Positions 1-5,773 of a DNA stretch of 5,773 nucleotides are shown here, piece by piece. The stretch covers positions 1-5,773 of the forward strand of contig JAGVBM010000060.1 of assembly GCA_020059765.1 (NCBI GenBank). The letters are read 5' to 3'. The first letter of the stretch is position 1. The number at the start of each line of letters is the position of its first letter. Under the pieces are notes generated by a model. That model worked only from the letters and a program-made list of their open reading frames with translations, was not told the origin of the DNA and did no database searches. The position numbers and the translations under genes were made by a program. This DNA is from Bacillota bacterium (lineage in GTDB: Bacteria; Bacillota; Bacilli; Tumebacillales; Effusibacillaceae).

Positions 1-1
1 A

Positions 2-469
2 GGAAGACTTCTTTCAATCAATGAGGATTTTTCACTTAATGTTCTAATTCTATCTTCTGATGAAAAGTTTAGAGAAATTCGTGTAGATTTGCCTCTCATT
101 ATCGAGATCGGTAAACTTTCAGGCGAAAAGCATACTCCACCAGATGGAAATCAGGATTTCTCGAGTGAGGGCCCGTGGAGTACAAAAAGAAATAGCATTA
201 CGGTTAGTTCCACCACTTCTCCGGAAACACAAAGAAGAATAAAGCGCATTGTCCCTCGATTGAAAGGAAAAGTAGTTATTGTCAGAACATTACTGTACAA
301 CTATGTAGTCAGTGTCATTGACACTGATGATTCGTTTATTACAGTTCGGCAGCTTGTAGATTTTGAGCCTCGATTTGTTATTAAGTTTAGAATCTCAATC
401 AAAGTGATTTTGGATATTATTGATTTTCCCATAAAACGCCCATTTCGTGCGTTAAGGCACAAATCATAA
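2..469 (+). CDS. C-terminal part of an unrecognised protein (5' end outside the window)
   Basis: The frame is open from the window edge to the TAA at 467-469, giving 155 codons. The first internal ATG (89) has no convincing ribosome binding site, so I read this as the tail of a longer gene. The C-terminal half alternates short hydrophobic stretches (KVVIVRTLLYNYVVSV, QLVDFEPRFVIKF) with charged residues, which suggests a beta-rich fold. The middle, roughly residues 45-75, is polar and Ser/Thr-rich. I see no signal peptide, membrane helix or catalytic motif. The beta-strand rhythm loosely recalls the spore-coat/SPOCS (DUF3794) type of domain, but this is a guess. A plus-strand terminator follows 75 bases downstream, which supports a real transcript in this direction. 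Codon use is more AT-rich than in the oxidase operon. It could also be a decayed gene remnant. Confidence 0.45.
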   Translation, partial: GRLLSINEDFSLNVLILSSDEKFREIRVDLPLIIEIGKLSGEKHTPPDGNQDFSSEGPWSTKRNSITVSSTTSPETQRRIKRIVPRLKGKVVIVRTLLYNYVVSVIDTDDSFITVRQLVDFEPRFVIKFRISIKVILDIIDFPIKRPFRALRHKS

Positions 470-543
470 ATAGATGATGAGGCTCAATCCATTCCCCCAA
501 ATCCATTGGCATCCATAGTTGGTCCATGCTATAAGGTAAGTAC

Positions 544-580
544 AAAGAAATCGCCACTTTTGACGATTTCTTTTTTGTTT
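544..580 (+). terminator. Rho-independent terminator of the plus-strand unit
   Basis: A 10-bp perfect stem (AAAGAAATCG at 544-553 with CGATTTCTTT at 564-573) encloses a 10-nt loop. It runs into a T-rich tract (571-580, TTTTTTGTTT). It lies 75 bases after the stop of the plus-strand reading frame and is oriented to end it. The stem itself is AT-rich, so it may be only moderately strong. Confidence 0.7.
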
Positions 581-589
581 TTCTTTCAT

Positions 590-641
590 AAAAAGGGGCT
601 GCCCTTCAGTCATTCTTGTGACTTTTAGGACAGCCCCTTTT
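590..641 (-). terminator. Long hairpin terminator of the oxidase operon
   Basis: On the minus strand a 15-bp stem (641-627 with 605-591, one G-U wobble) has the form AAAAGGGGCTGTCCT / AGGGCAGCCCCTTTT. It carries a second inner helix (AGTCA 623-619 with TGACT 612-608, 6-nt loop) and ends in TTTTT. It begins 25 bases after the stop of the last small gene, so it ends the operon. The complement has four T after the stem, so it may work weakly in both directions between the converging units. The arm sequence GGGGCTGTCC resembles some insertion-sequence ends. Confidence 0.8.
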
Positions 642-666
642 GCATGAGAATGCACTTCTTACCCGA

Positions 667-762
667 CTACTTCCTCGTCGTCATTTTGGAAGAATACCAG
701 AACACTCCAAACAGCAGTCCGGCAAATCCGAAAAGCCCCAAGGCAAACAGTATCAGACCCAT
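667..762 (-). CDS. 31-residue single-helix membrane peptide, possible small oxidase subunit
   Basis: The ATG at 762 is preceded by an excellent ribosome binding site (AGAGGAGGG, 7 nt before the start) that overlaps the end of the ctaE-like gene. The frame ends with TAG at 667-669. The peptide starts MGLILFALGLFGFAGLLFG and continues VFWYSSKMTTRK. It therefore has one glycine-rich hydrophobic helix (about residues 2-23) and a short basic tail, a topology that predicts an outside N-terminus and an inside C-terminus. Its start lies 15 bases after the preceding stop and it is the last gene before the terminator, so it should be co-expressed with the oxidase. Known bacterial oxidases do carry tiny single-helix subunits (for example subunit IIa of Thermus ba3, CydX of cytochrome bd, CcoQ-like peptides). 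I see no specific family match. The role as a structural subunit or assembly peptide is inferred from position and topology only. Confidence 0.7.
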   Translation of the reverse strand: MGLILFALGLFGFAGLLFGVFWYSSKMTTRK

Positions 763-777
763 CTGATATCCCTCCTC

Positions 778-1410
778 TTATTTCACGATCTCCATCACTT
801 TTTGTCCGCACCATTCCGCGAATTCGCCAATGTGCACCACATCGGTGATGATCAGGACGGCAATTCCGACGACAACCGCATACATCCAGACCGCCATCGC
901 ACCCGGAACCAAACGGCGCAGCACTTTGCCGTCTTTTGCATCGCCGTACCAACCTACGGCAGCAATCAATCCCAGACTCACCAAGGTGACCAGCATTTGG
1001 AAGGCAGTAATTGGCGCATTGATCGTAGCAATCGCCGCACCTTGTGAAATATACCCCTTTACCAATTGAATCTGCAAAATAAAGTAGGTCACGTACAAAA
1101 CGGCACCTACCGCCATCGTGCCTTGAAACAGCTTATATTGGCTGTTACGGAACTGAACGCCGGCGAACATCAGTAAAATGCCGGTCACGATCAAGACGAG
1201 AGTGCTGATGTAAGACAGATTTTGAACGTCCGACGAAACGGGTGCGCCGAACACTTCCGGTTTCCAACCACGCAGATATACATTCGAAGCAACAAAGGTT
1301 GCAAGAAAGAACGTAAACGAAATCAAGCCAAGCCATGTTGCCAATTGACCATTATCTTTCGCACCCGGACCCGGTTCGGGCATGTGCAAATGACCATGTG
1401 CAGAAGTCAC
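778..1410 (-). CDS. ctaE: Divergent cytochrome c oxidase subunit III-like protein
   Basis: The predicted 210-residue protein starts at GTG 1410, with AAAGGAG 9 nt upstream; the nearby ATG is immediately followed by TGA in another frame. Five hydrophobic helices can be seen at about residues 22-46, 64-86, 96-118, 132-155 and 170-193. This is the five-helix topology of short Bacillus-type subunit III, which packs against subunit I and stabilises turnover. The N-terminus is His- and Pro-rich (SAHGHLHMPEPGPG) and the C-terminus is short and amphipathic. Identity is weak. The Glu of the first helix (family GETVLF, here SFTFFL), the Glu of the third helix, the Gly-His-His segment of the fourth and the WHFVDVVW motif of the fifth are all absent. 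The call rests on topology, length and position at the end of a ctaC-ctaD-ctaA-ctaB cluster. Alternatively it is an unrelated membrane subunit that took this place. Confidence 0.7.
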   Translation of the reverse strand: MTSAHGHLHMPEPGPGAKDNGQLATWLGLISFTFFLATFVASNVYLRGWKPEVFGAPVSSDVQNLSYISTLVLIVTGILLMFAGVQFRNSQYKLFQGTMAVGAVLYVTYFILQIQLVKGYISQGAAIATINAPITAFQMLVTLVSLGLIAAVGWYGDAKDGKVLRRLVPGAMAVWMYAVVVGIAVLIITDVVHIGEFAEWCGQKVMEIVK

Positions 1411-1442
1411 ATTCAGTCACTCCTTTCGGTTTCTTCCATCAA

Positions 1443-2411
1443 TCAGTTTGCGCTCACGATCATCATCAGGAACAATGATGTCATGTAAATCAAGGAATAG
1501 CGAAAACTCTTTTTGGCCCATTGCATGTCGTCTTTCGCAAAGAAAGATTCAACAGATACATACAAGTAACCGACCCCCAACACAACGGCCGCAATCAGGT
1601 AACTGATCCCTACCGTCCCTACGCCGTATATGAGGAAGGAGACCGGAACAAGCGCAGCCACATAACGCAGCGATTGACGCTTGGTTTCTTCAAATCCCCG
1701 AACGACCGGAAGCAGTGGAATGCCAGCCGCCCGGTAATCTTCCACGCGGCGGATCGCCAATGCGAGAGTATGCGGCGGCTGCCACAAAAACATAAAACCA
1801 AACAGGAACCCTGCGTTCATGTCGAGAACCGTGGAAGCTGCCGCCGCATATCCCATGACCGGCGGGATCGCGCCGGAAATACCGCCGATAACCGTACTCA
1901 GGGATGATGTCCGTTTCAGCCACATTGTGTATACGACCACGTAGACGAACAAACCGATCAAGCCGAGAACGGCGGTCAGAAGATTCACGAACAGCGCGAG
2001 AACGGCGGTTCCCGCGACCGCCAGCACAATTCCAAAAATCAAGACCTTTTTCGGCGTCAAGATTCCGGTCGCAGACGGCCGATTCTTCGTGCGAGCCATT
2101 TGTTGATCCAAATCACGATCCAAATAGTTGTTTAAACTTGTACCGGACATGATCACCATGGCAGATCCGATCAATGTCAAGATCAATGCGACAACATCAA
2201 GCGACTGAATGGTGCCGTTCCCGATCATCATTTTGGTTCCCAACCAGAACCCGGTAAACACGCTGATCATGTTGGAAACCGTAATCCCCAATTTGGTGAC
2301 GGTAACATAATCTCGCCATGTGCCGGTTCGGTTAATCTCGGAGAAAGGGCCCGGTTCCATGGCACGATTGGTTGTCGATGCAGCTGTAGTATATGACAAT
2401 GGTTGATCCAT
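1443..2411 (-). CDS. ctaB: Protoheme IX farnesyltransferase (heme O synthase)
   Basis: CtaB is a UbiA-type membrane prenyltransferase that attaches the farnesyl group of farnesyl diphosphate to the 2-vinyl group of heme B, giving heme O. The predicted 322-residue protein shows the first Asp-rich motif at residues 94-112 (N94, D98 and D102, then R-T-K-N-R-P). It also shows the loop Y161-T-M-W-L-K166-R-T and the second motif region W210-Q-P-P-H214 to D225-Y-R. Eight or nine hydrophobic helices follow, as expected. The N-terminal 30 residues are polar and poorly conserved. The ATG at 2411 has a G-rich ribosome binding site (AAGGGGGGAT) that overlaps the TAA stop of ctaA, leaving 12 bases between the genes and suggesting translational coupling. 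It ends with TGA, read as a normal stop. Its product is the substrate of the upstream CtaA. Confidence 0.97.
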   Translation of the reverse strand: MDQPLSYTTAASTTNRAMEPGPFSEINRTGTWRDYVTVTKLGITVSNMISVFTGFWLGTKMMIGNGTIQSLDVVALILTLIGSAMVIMSGTSLNNYLDRDLDQQMARTKNRPSATGILTPKKVLIFGIVLAVAGTAVLALFVNLLTAVLGLIGLFVYVVVYTMWLKRTSSLSTVIGGISGAIPPVMGYAAAASTVLDMNAGFLFGFMFLWQPPHTLALAIRRVEDYRAAGIPLLPVVRGFEETKRQSLRYVAALVPVSFLIYGVGTVGISYLIAAVVLGVGYLYVSVESFFAKDDMQWAKKSFRYSLIYMTSLFLMMIVSAN

Positions 2412-2423
2412 TCTGATCCCCCC

Positions 2424-3407
2424 TTATCCGTTTGAGATTGCCGTTTGGCCACTCGAGAATTTTGTTGCAGGACGCTGTGCACTGCGTGCCCCCGCCAACA
2501 CCTGTTGCGCGACGGCGGCCACATAGGTTCCGATCATCAGCATCAAAGCCGCAACAGCCATATGCGCAGTAGTCGTCAATAATTCAAGCTTTGTTGCGAT
2601 GGAGAAGAAACCGAGAAAACCTTGAATTCCCGCCAGAATAAGCAGCAAAACGGACGGTTTGACAAACAGGTTCTGTTTCTTCGCATGAACAAACAACCAG
2701 AACAGGGAGAGAACGACGAAAAACCCGGCAAACATATGAATATACATAACCAGTTCAGCCGTTGCAAAACGGGTCACCAACTCGTTTTGCAGCGGTGCTG
2801 CCGGATGTACGTAGGTATACGATGCACTGCTGTGCTTGAAAAACCCGCCCAGCAAGATCTCCGAATAGACAGCTGCCACAACCGCAGCAGCAGGTTTCAA
2901 GACTCGTTTGTGAGCCAGTATTTCCTGTTCGCGCCGCCCTTTCGTGATAGCGTCATCCGATTCTGCAACCAACTCTGCACCCGACTCTGTTCGTCCATTC
3001 ACCCTCACCATCAAAACGACCAATTCGGCCAACAACAAAGCTGCCAAAGCCATATCGATCGCGGTCAATCCGGAGGGGAGTTTCTGCAAAACATTGATAC
3101 CGCCCATGACTGCAACCGATCCCAACAAAACAATCGATAACACGGACAAAATCCGTACCATGCGATCATTCGGATGTACTTTCCATTGCCAGTATGCATT
3201 CAACAAAATCAGCAAGCCGGTCAACGTGGAAAATGTCCGGTGTGTAAACTCAACGAGGATGATTCCCTCCAACGGAGGAATGATTCTTCCGTTTCAAAGG
3301 GGCCAGTCGGAACATGCCAAACCGGCGTCAAAGCCGACGACCAATACACCCAAAATAATCAGAATATAGGTTGAGACTGCAGTAATCAATGGCAAGCGTG
3401 CTTTCAT
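2424..3407 (-). CDS. ctaA: Heme A synthase with an in-frame TGA at a conserved Cys position (candidate selenoprotein)
   Basis: CtaA oxidises the C8 methyl of heme O to formyl, giving heme A, in the cytoplasmic membrane. From ATG 3407 (AAGGAGG about 12 nt upstream) the frame runs 327 codons, with one interruption: TGA at codon 38 (3296-3294). Before it lie helix 1 and loop 1 (GFDAGLAC32SDWPL). After it the same frame continues NGRIIPPLEG, then E53-F-T-H56-R. The family has a Cys at the TGA position, forming a pair with the first Cys. Heme-binding His of the family are seen at H56, H224 and H282, but the fourth (helix 4) is Asp118 (TAID). The second Cys pair that B. subtilis CtaA has is absent, so C32 and codon 38 would be the only pair. 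The frame is intact on both sides, so this is a substitution and not a frameshift. Readings: selenocysteine (see hairpin), nonsense mutation, or read error. Family assignment is firm; how the TGA is decoded is open. Confidence 0.9.
3256..3296 (-). promoter_or_regulatory. SECIS-like stem-loop directly after the in-frame TGA of ctaA
   Basis: Counting the U of UGA as 1, the mRNA pairs 16-23 (AUUCCUCC) with 27-35 (GGAGGGAAU). This gives 8 base pairs with one bulged G and a 3-nt apical loop GUU at 24-26. Weaker pairs extend the stem down to 10-41 (10-11 with 40-41, 13-14 with 37-38). The general description of bacterial SECIS elements asks for a stem-loop just after UGA, an apical loop 16-37 nt downstream, and a G among the first two loop bases. 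All three hold here, with the loop starting 20 nt after the UGA. In E. coli fdhF the SelB-contacted loop G-U lies at almost the same distance. The pairing bases encode I-P-P-L-E-G, a segment conserved in the protein, so part of the match may be chance. Confidence 0.5.
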
Positions 3408-3446
3408 GCTGATGAATCCCCTCCTTTCCAGCCGCATGTTTCACTC

Positions 3447-5081
3447 TCAGACAGTTACAGCATCATCGTCAAATGTTTTACCCTTTGACGGAACTCCGTA
3501 ATTGTACGGAGCATCCGTAACGACCGGAAGTTCGTGGAAGTTATGCTCGGGCGGCGGTGAAGATACCGTCCATTCGAGAGTTTGCGCTCCCCACGGATTT
3601 GCGTCCGCCTTGGCTCCCCATTTCAGAGAGATCGCCAAGTTGACGAACACCAACACGGTTGCGATGCTCAGCAGATACGATCCGACGGTCGCCACCTGAT
3701 TCCAGAATTCAAGTCCCGGCGTATAGCCGAAGACACGACGCTGCATGCCTTGATAACCGAGAATGTGCATCGGAAAGAATGTCAGGTTGGTTCCGATGAA
3801 ATACAACCAGAAGGTCCACTGGCCAAACTTTTCAAAATACATGCGTCCCGTTGCTTTCGGGAACCAGTAGAACAGTCCGGCAATAATCGCCATCATGCTT
3901 CCGCCGAACAGCACATAGTGGAAGTGGCCGACGACGAAATAGGAGTCGTGCAAGTGCAGGTCAACCGGCACGGCTGCCAGGAAAATACCGCCAAGTCCGC
4001 CGATCGTAAACAGGAAAATAAACCCGAGCCCCGTAAACAACAGCGGCGTCGTATATTGAATCGAGCCTCTCCAGAGCGTGGACAGCCAGTTAAAGATCTT
4101 GATCGCAGTCGGGATCGCAATAATCAACGATGTAATCATGAACGGAATACCTGCGGAAAGCTGCATCCCTGCGACAAACATGTGGTGCGCCCACACCAGG
4201 AAGCCCAACAATCCAATCGCGATGGATGAATAGGCGATCGCATGGTAGCCGAAAATCGGCTTCCGTGCAAATACAGGAATGATTTCCGACACAATGCCCA
4301 TCGCCGGAATAATCATGACGTAAACGGCCGGGTGAGAATAGAACCAGAAGAGATGTTGATACAACATCGGATCTCCGCCGGCAACGAAGTTATAGAAGAT
4401 CGTTCCGAGATGACGGTCAAACAACAGCGTGGTGACCGCCCCTGCCAGCGCCGGCACACCGAACAGCTGGATAAAGGAGGTCACCAGCATCGCCCACACG
4501 AACAGCGGCATCCGGTTCAACGTCATGCCCGGTGCACGCATGTTGAAGGTCGTCACGATCGTGTTGATTGCACCCAAGATCGATGAAAGACCGAGAATGT
4601 GAACCGAAGTCACCCATAAATCAAGCGCAATTCCCTTCGTTTCAATACTGTACGGCGGATAGGCCGTCCAGCCGACGTCCGGCATCTCGCCGATCAGCGG
4701 ACTGATAATCAAGATAAGTCCGCCCAACAGATACAACCAATAGCTTAATGCGTTCATGCGCGGGAACGCCATATCTTGAGCCCCGACCATGATCGGAACC
4801 AAATAGTTCGCGAACGCCCCTGCCAACATAGGAATGGTGAACAGGAAGATCATAATGGTACCGTGCATGGTAAAGAACTGGTTAAACTGATCCGGTTTCA
4901 AGATCACATCGTTCGGCAGCGCCAGTTGGGTACGGATCGCAACGGCTGCCAGACCGCCGAAAATCAGGAAGAACAATCCGGTAACCGCATACATAATCCC
5001 GATTTTCTTATGATCGACAGTCAACACCCAGTCGCGCCAGAACGACGGACGACGTGTCGTTTCTGCAACAGCAGTAGACAT
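3447..5081 (-). CDS. ctaD: Cytochrome c oxidase subunit I, A2-type heme-copper oxidase
   Basis: This is the catalytic, proton-pumping subunit: heme a, heme a3 and CuB reduce O2 to water. I chose ATG 5081 (544 residues) because the GTG at 5093 overlaps the AGGAG sequence. Twelve hydrophobic helices are visible. Ligands seen are H73 and H388 (heme a), H386 (heme a3), and H250, H299 and H300 (CuB). Y254 sits at the position cross-linked to the CuB His. D-channel entry residues N92, D103 and N110 are present, as is K-channel K328 with T325. R448-R449 contact the heme propionates in relatives. The usual channel Glu of GHPEVY is absent: the motif is F-Y248-S249-H250-P-A-V-Y254. The Tyr-Ser pair marks A2-type oxidases such as those of Rhodothermus and Thermus caa3. 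It starts 28 bases after ctaC and ends with TGA, followed in frame by GAG and a second TGA. Confidence 0.98.
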   Translation of the reverse strand: MSTAVAETTRRPSFWRDWVLTVDHKKIGIMYAVTGLFFLIFGGLAAVAIRTQLALPNDVILKPDQFNQFFTMHGTIMIFLFTIPMLAGAFANYLVPIMVGAQDMAFPRMNALSYWLYLLGGLILIISPLIGEMPDVGWTAYPPYSIETKGIALDLWVTSVHILGLSSILGAINTIVTTFNMRAPGMTLNRMPLFVWAMLVTSFIQLFGVPALAGAVTTLLFDRHLGTIFYNFVAGGDPMLYQHLFWFYSHPAVYVMIIPAMGIVSEIIPVFARKPIFGYHAIAYSSIAIGLLGFLVWAHHMFVAGMQLSAGIPFMITSLIIAIPTAIKIFNWLSTLWRGSIQYTTPLLFTGLGFIFLFTIGGLGGIFLAAVPVDLHLHDSYFVVGHFHYVLFGGSMMAIIAGLFYWFPKATGRMYFEKFGQWTFWLYFIGTNLTFFPMHILGYQGMQRRVFGYTPGLEFWNQVATVGSYLLSIATVLVFVNLAISLKWGAKADANPWGAQTLEWTVSSPPPEHNFHELPVVTDAPYNYGVPSKGKTFDDDAVTV

Positions 5082-5109
5082 GAAACCTCTCACTCCTCTC
5101 GGTCACAGG

Positions 5110-5773
5110 TTATTTCAGAGTCTTGATATATTCGATAATCGATTTGATTTGTTTCTCGTCCAACTTGCCTTGGAAAGGAGGCATAGTATTGCTGTACCCT
5201 TCCGGAATTTTGGCGCCTGGATTTTCAATCGCTTCTTTCAAATACACTTCGTCAACTTTGGCTGTTGCTCCGCCTTGCAGTTTGCGCTGCATATCATACA
5301 AACCTTTCCAGGACGGACCCACTTTCTTCGAATCGTCAGTCGCGTGGCAGGACAGACAGCCGAATTGGGTAGCCAGTTTTTGACCTGCTTGCGGTCCTTC
5401 TTCGGAAGCTTTTTTGGCATCTATTAAGAACTTCTCGAATTTTTCCTGAGGCTCGACTTTCATCGTAGCCAACATGTTCGTGTGAGCAGTACCACAGTAT
5501 TCGGCACAGATCACTCGATATTCTTCCCCTTCTTTCGCAGGTTCGACAACCCCCAGCGAAATTTGGGTAATCCGGCCAGGCACGGCATCCTGCTTGATGC
5601 GGGCTTCAGGCAGCCACAGGCTGTGGATAACGTCAGCCGACGTAATGCGCAGCATGACGTTTTTGCCTTCCGGAATCCGAAGATCGTTAATCGTCGATGC
5701 CCCGTTCGGATATTTGAATTCCCATGACCATTTTCGGCCGATTACGTCGATCACATACATGTCTTGCGCTGCA
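5110..5773 (-). CDS. ctaC: Cytochrome c oxidase subunit II with fused cytochrome c domain (partial)
   Basis: This subunit receives electrons on a covalently bound heme c and passes them through the binuclear CuA centre to subunit I, on the outer face of the membrane. The frame is open at the right edge of the window, so the signal peptide and the two membrane helices are missing. Of the 220 or so codons present, the cupredoxin domain comes first, with the aromatic stretch GRKWSWEF and the CuA ligands. Those are His in V-I-H-S-L-W-L-P (codon at 5625) and C-A-E-Y-C-G-T-A-H-T-N-M (first Cys codon at 5508). The C-terminal cytochrome c domain has C-L-S-C-H (first Cys codon at 5358) and the axial Met in N-T-M-P-P-F (5184). 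It ends with TAA at 5110-5112. The fusion defines a caa3-type enzyme. All copper and heme ligands that should be in this part are intact. Confidence 0.97.
   Translation of the reverse strand, partial: AAQDMYVIDVIGRKWSWEFKYPNGASTINDLRIPEGKNVMLRITSADVIHSLWLPEARIKQDAVPGRITQISLGVVEPAKEGEEYRVICAEYCGTAHTNMLATMKVEPQEKFEKFLIDAKKASEEGPQAGQKLATQFGCLSCHATDDSKKVGPSWKGLYDMQRKLQGGATAKVDEVYLKEAIENPGAKIPEGYSNTMPPFQGKLDEKQIKSIIEYIKTLK

Noticed and set aside
309..327. Perfect palindrome TCAGTGTCA-T-TGACACTGA
   Set aside because: It looks like an operator, but it lies inside the plus-strand reading frame with no promoter or start codon next to it, and one 9-bp arm pair is not enough to call a site.
464..655. 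63-residue minus-strand reading frame after the operon
   Set aside because: It runs straight through both terminators and has no family-like sequence or ribosome binding site.
2424..3272. A shorter ctaA starting at TTG 3272 (282 residues)
   Set aside because: It would lack helix 1 and the Cys loop, has no good ribosome binding site, and the same frame clearly continues upstream with family sequence to an ATG with a strong site. Internal re-initiation cannot be excluded if the TGA is a true stop.
3294..3449. TGA read as Trp (code 4) to explain the ctaA interruption
   Set aside because: ctaD and ctaB end at TGA in the expected places, all visible Trp codons are TGG, and the family residue at the site is Cys, not Trp.
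3582..4229. Long plus-strand reading frame opposite ctaD (also 2622-3140 and 4242-4586)
   Set aside because: These are antisense shadows of ctaD and ctaA, with low-complexity His/Arg/Gln-rich translations and no start signals.
5082..5093. GTG at 5093 as the start of ctaD
   Set aside because: The AGGAG ribosome binding sequence overlaps that GTG, while the ATG at 5081 lies at a usable distance after it.

Overview
The window carries most of an aa3/caa3-type cytochrome c oxidase operon on the minus strand, together with both heme A biosynthesis genes. The operon reads from right to left. The organism is most likely a spore-former-type aerobic Bacillota. The evidence is AGGAGG-like ribosome binding sites, GTG as well as ATG starts, a subunit II with a fused C-terminal cytochrome c domain, and an operon GC content that looks close to 50%. 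The family might be Alicyclobacillaceae or Tumebacillus/Effusibacillus-like, but I cannot fix the genus.

Layout, in transcription order on the minus strand: ctaC (5773-5110, 5' end outside the window; CuA domain plus cytochrome c), ctaD (5081-3447; catalytic subunit I of the A2 'YS' type), ctaA (3407-2424; heme A synthase with an in-frame TGA), ctaB (2411-1443; heme O synthase), a very divergent ctaE-like subunit III (1410-778), and a 31-residue single-helix peptide (762-667) with its own strong ribosome binding site. A long hairpin terminator (641-590) follows. Gaps between genes are 12 to 39 bases, so this looks like one transcript; its promoter is outside the window. CtaB farnesylates heme B to heme O, CtaA oxidises heme O to heme A, and CtaD holds the hemes A and CuB. 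CtaC passes electrons from its cytochrome c through CuA.

The left 470 bases look more AT-rich. They hold the 3' end of an unrecognised plus-strand reading frame, followed by its own terminator (544-580). The two transcription units therefore converge.

The most striking observation is in ctaA. The reading frame continues from a well-placed ATG at 3407 through a single TGA at 3296-3294 into the rest of the protein. The TGA falls exactly where the family has the second cysteine of the functionally important extracellular cysteine pair (C-S-D-W-P-L-[TGA]-N-G). A stem-loop follows at once in the mRNA. Its apical loop starts with G and lies 20 nt after the TGA, which fits the published general description of bacterial SECIS elements. 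This makes a selenocysteine-containing heme A synthase a serious hypothesis. The main rivals are a nonsense mutation and a sequencing error. TGA is an ordinary stop in ctaD and ctaB, so the genetic code is not globally reassigned.
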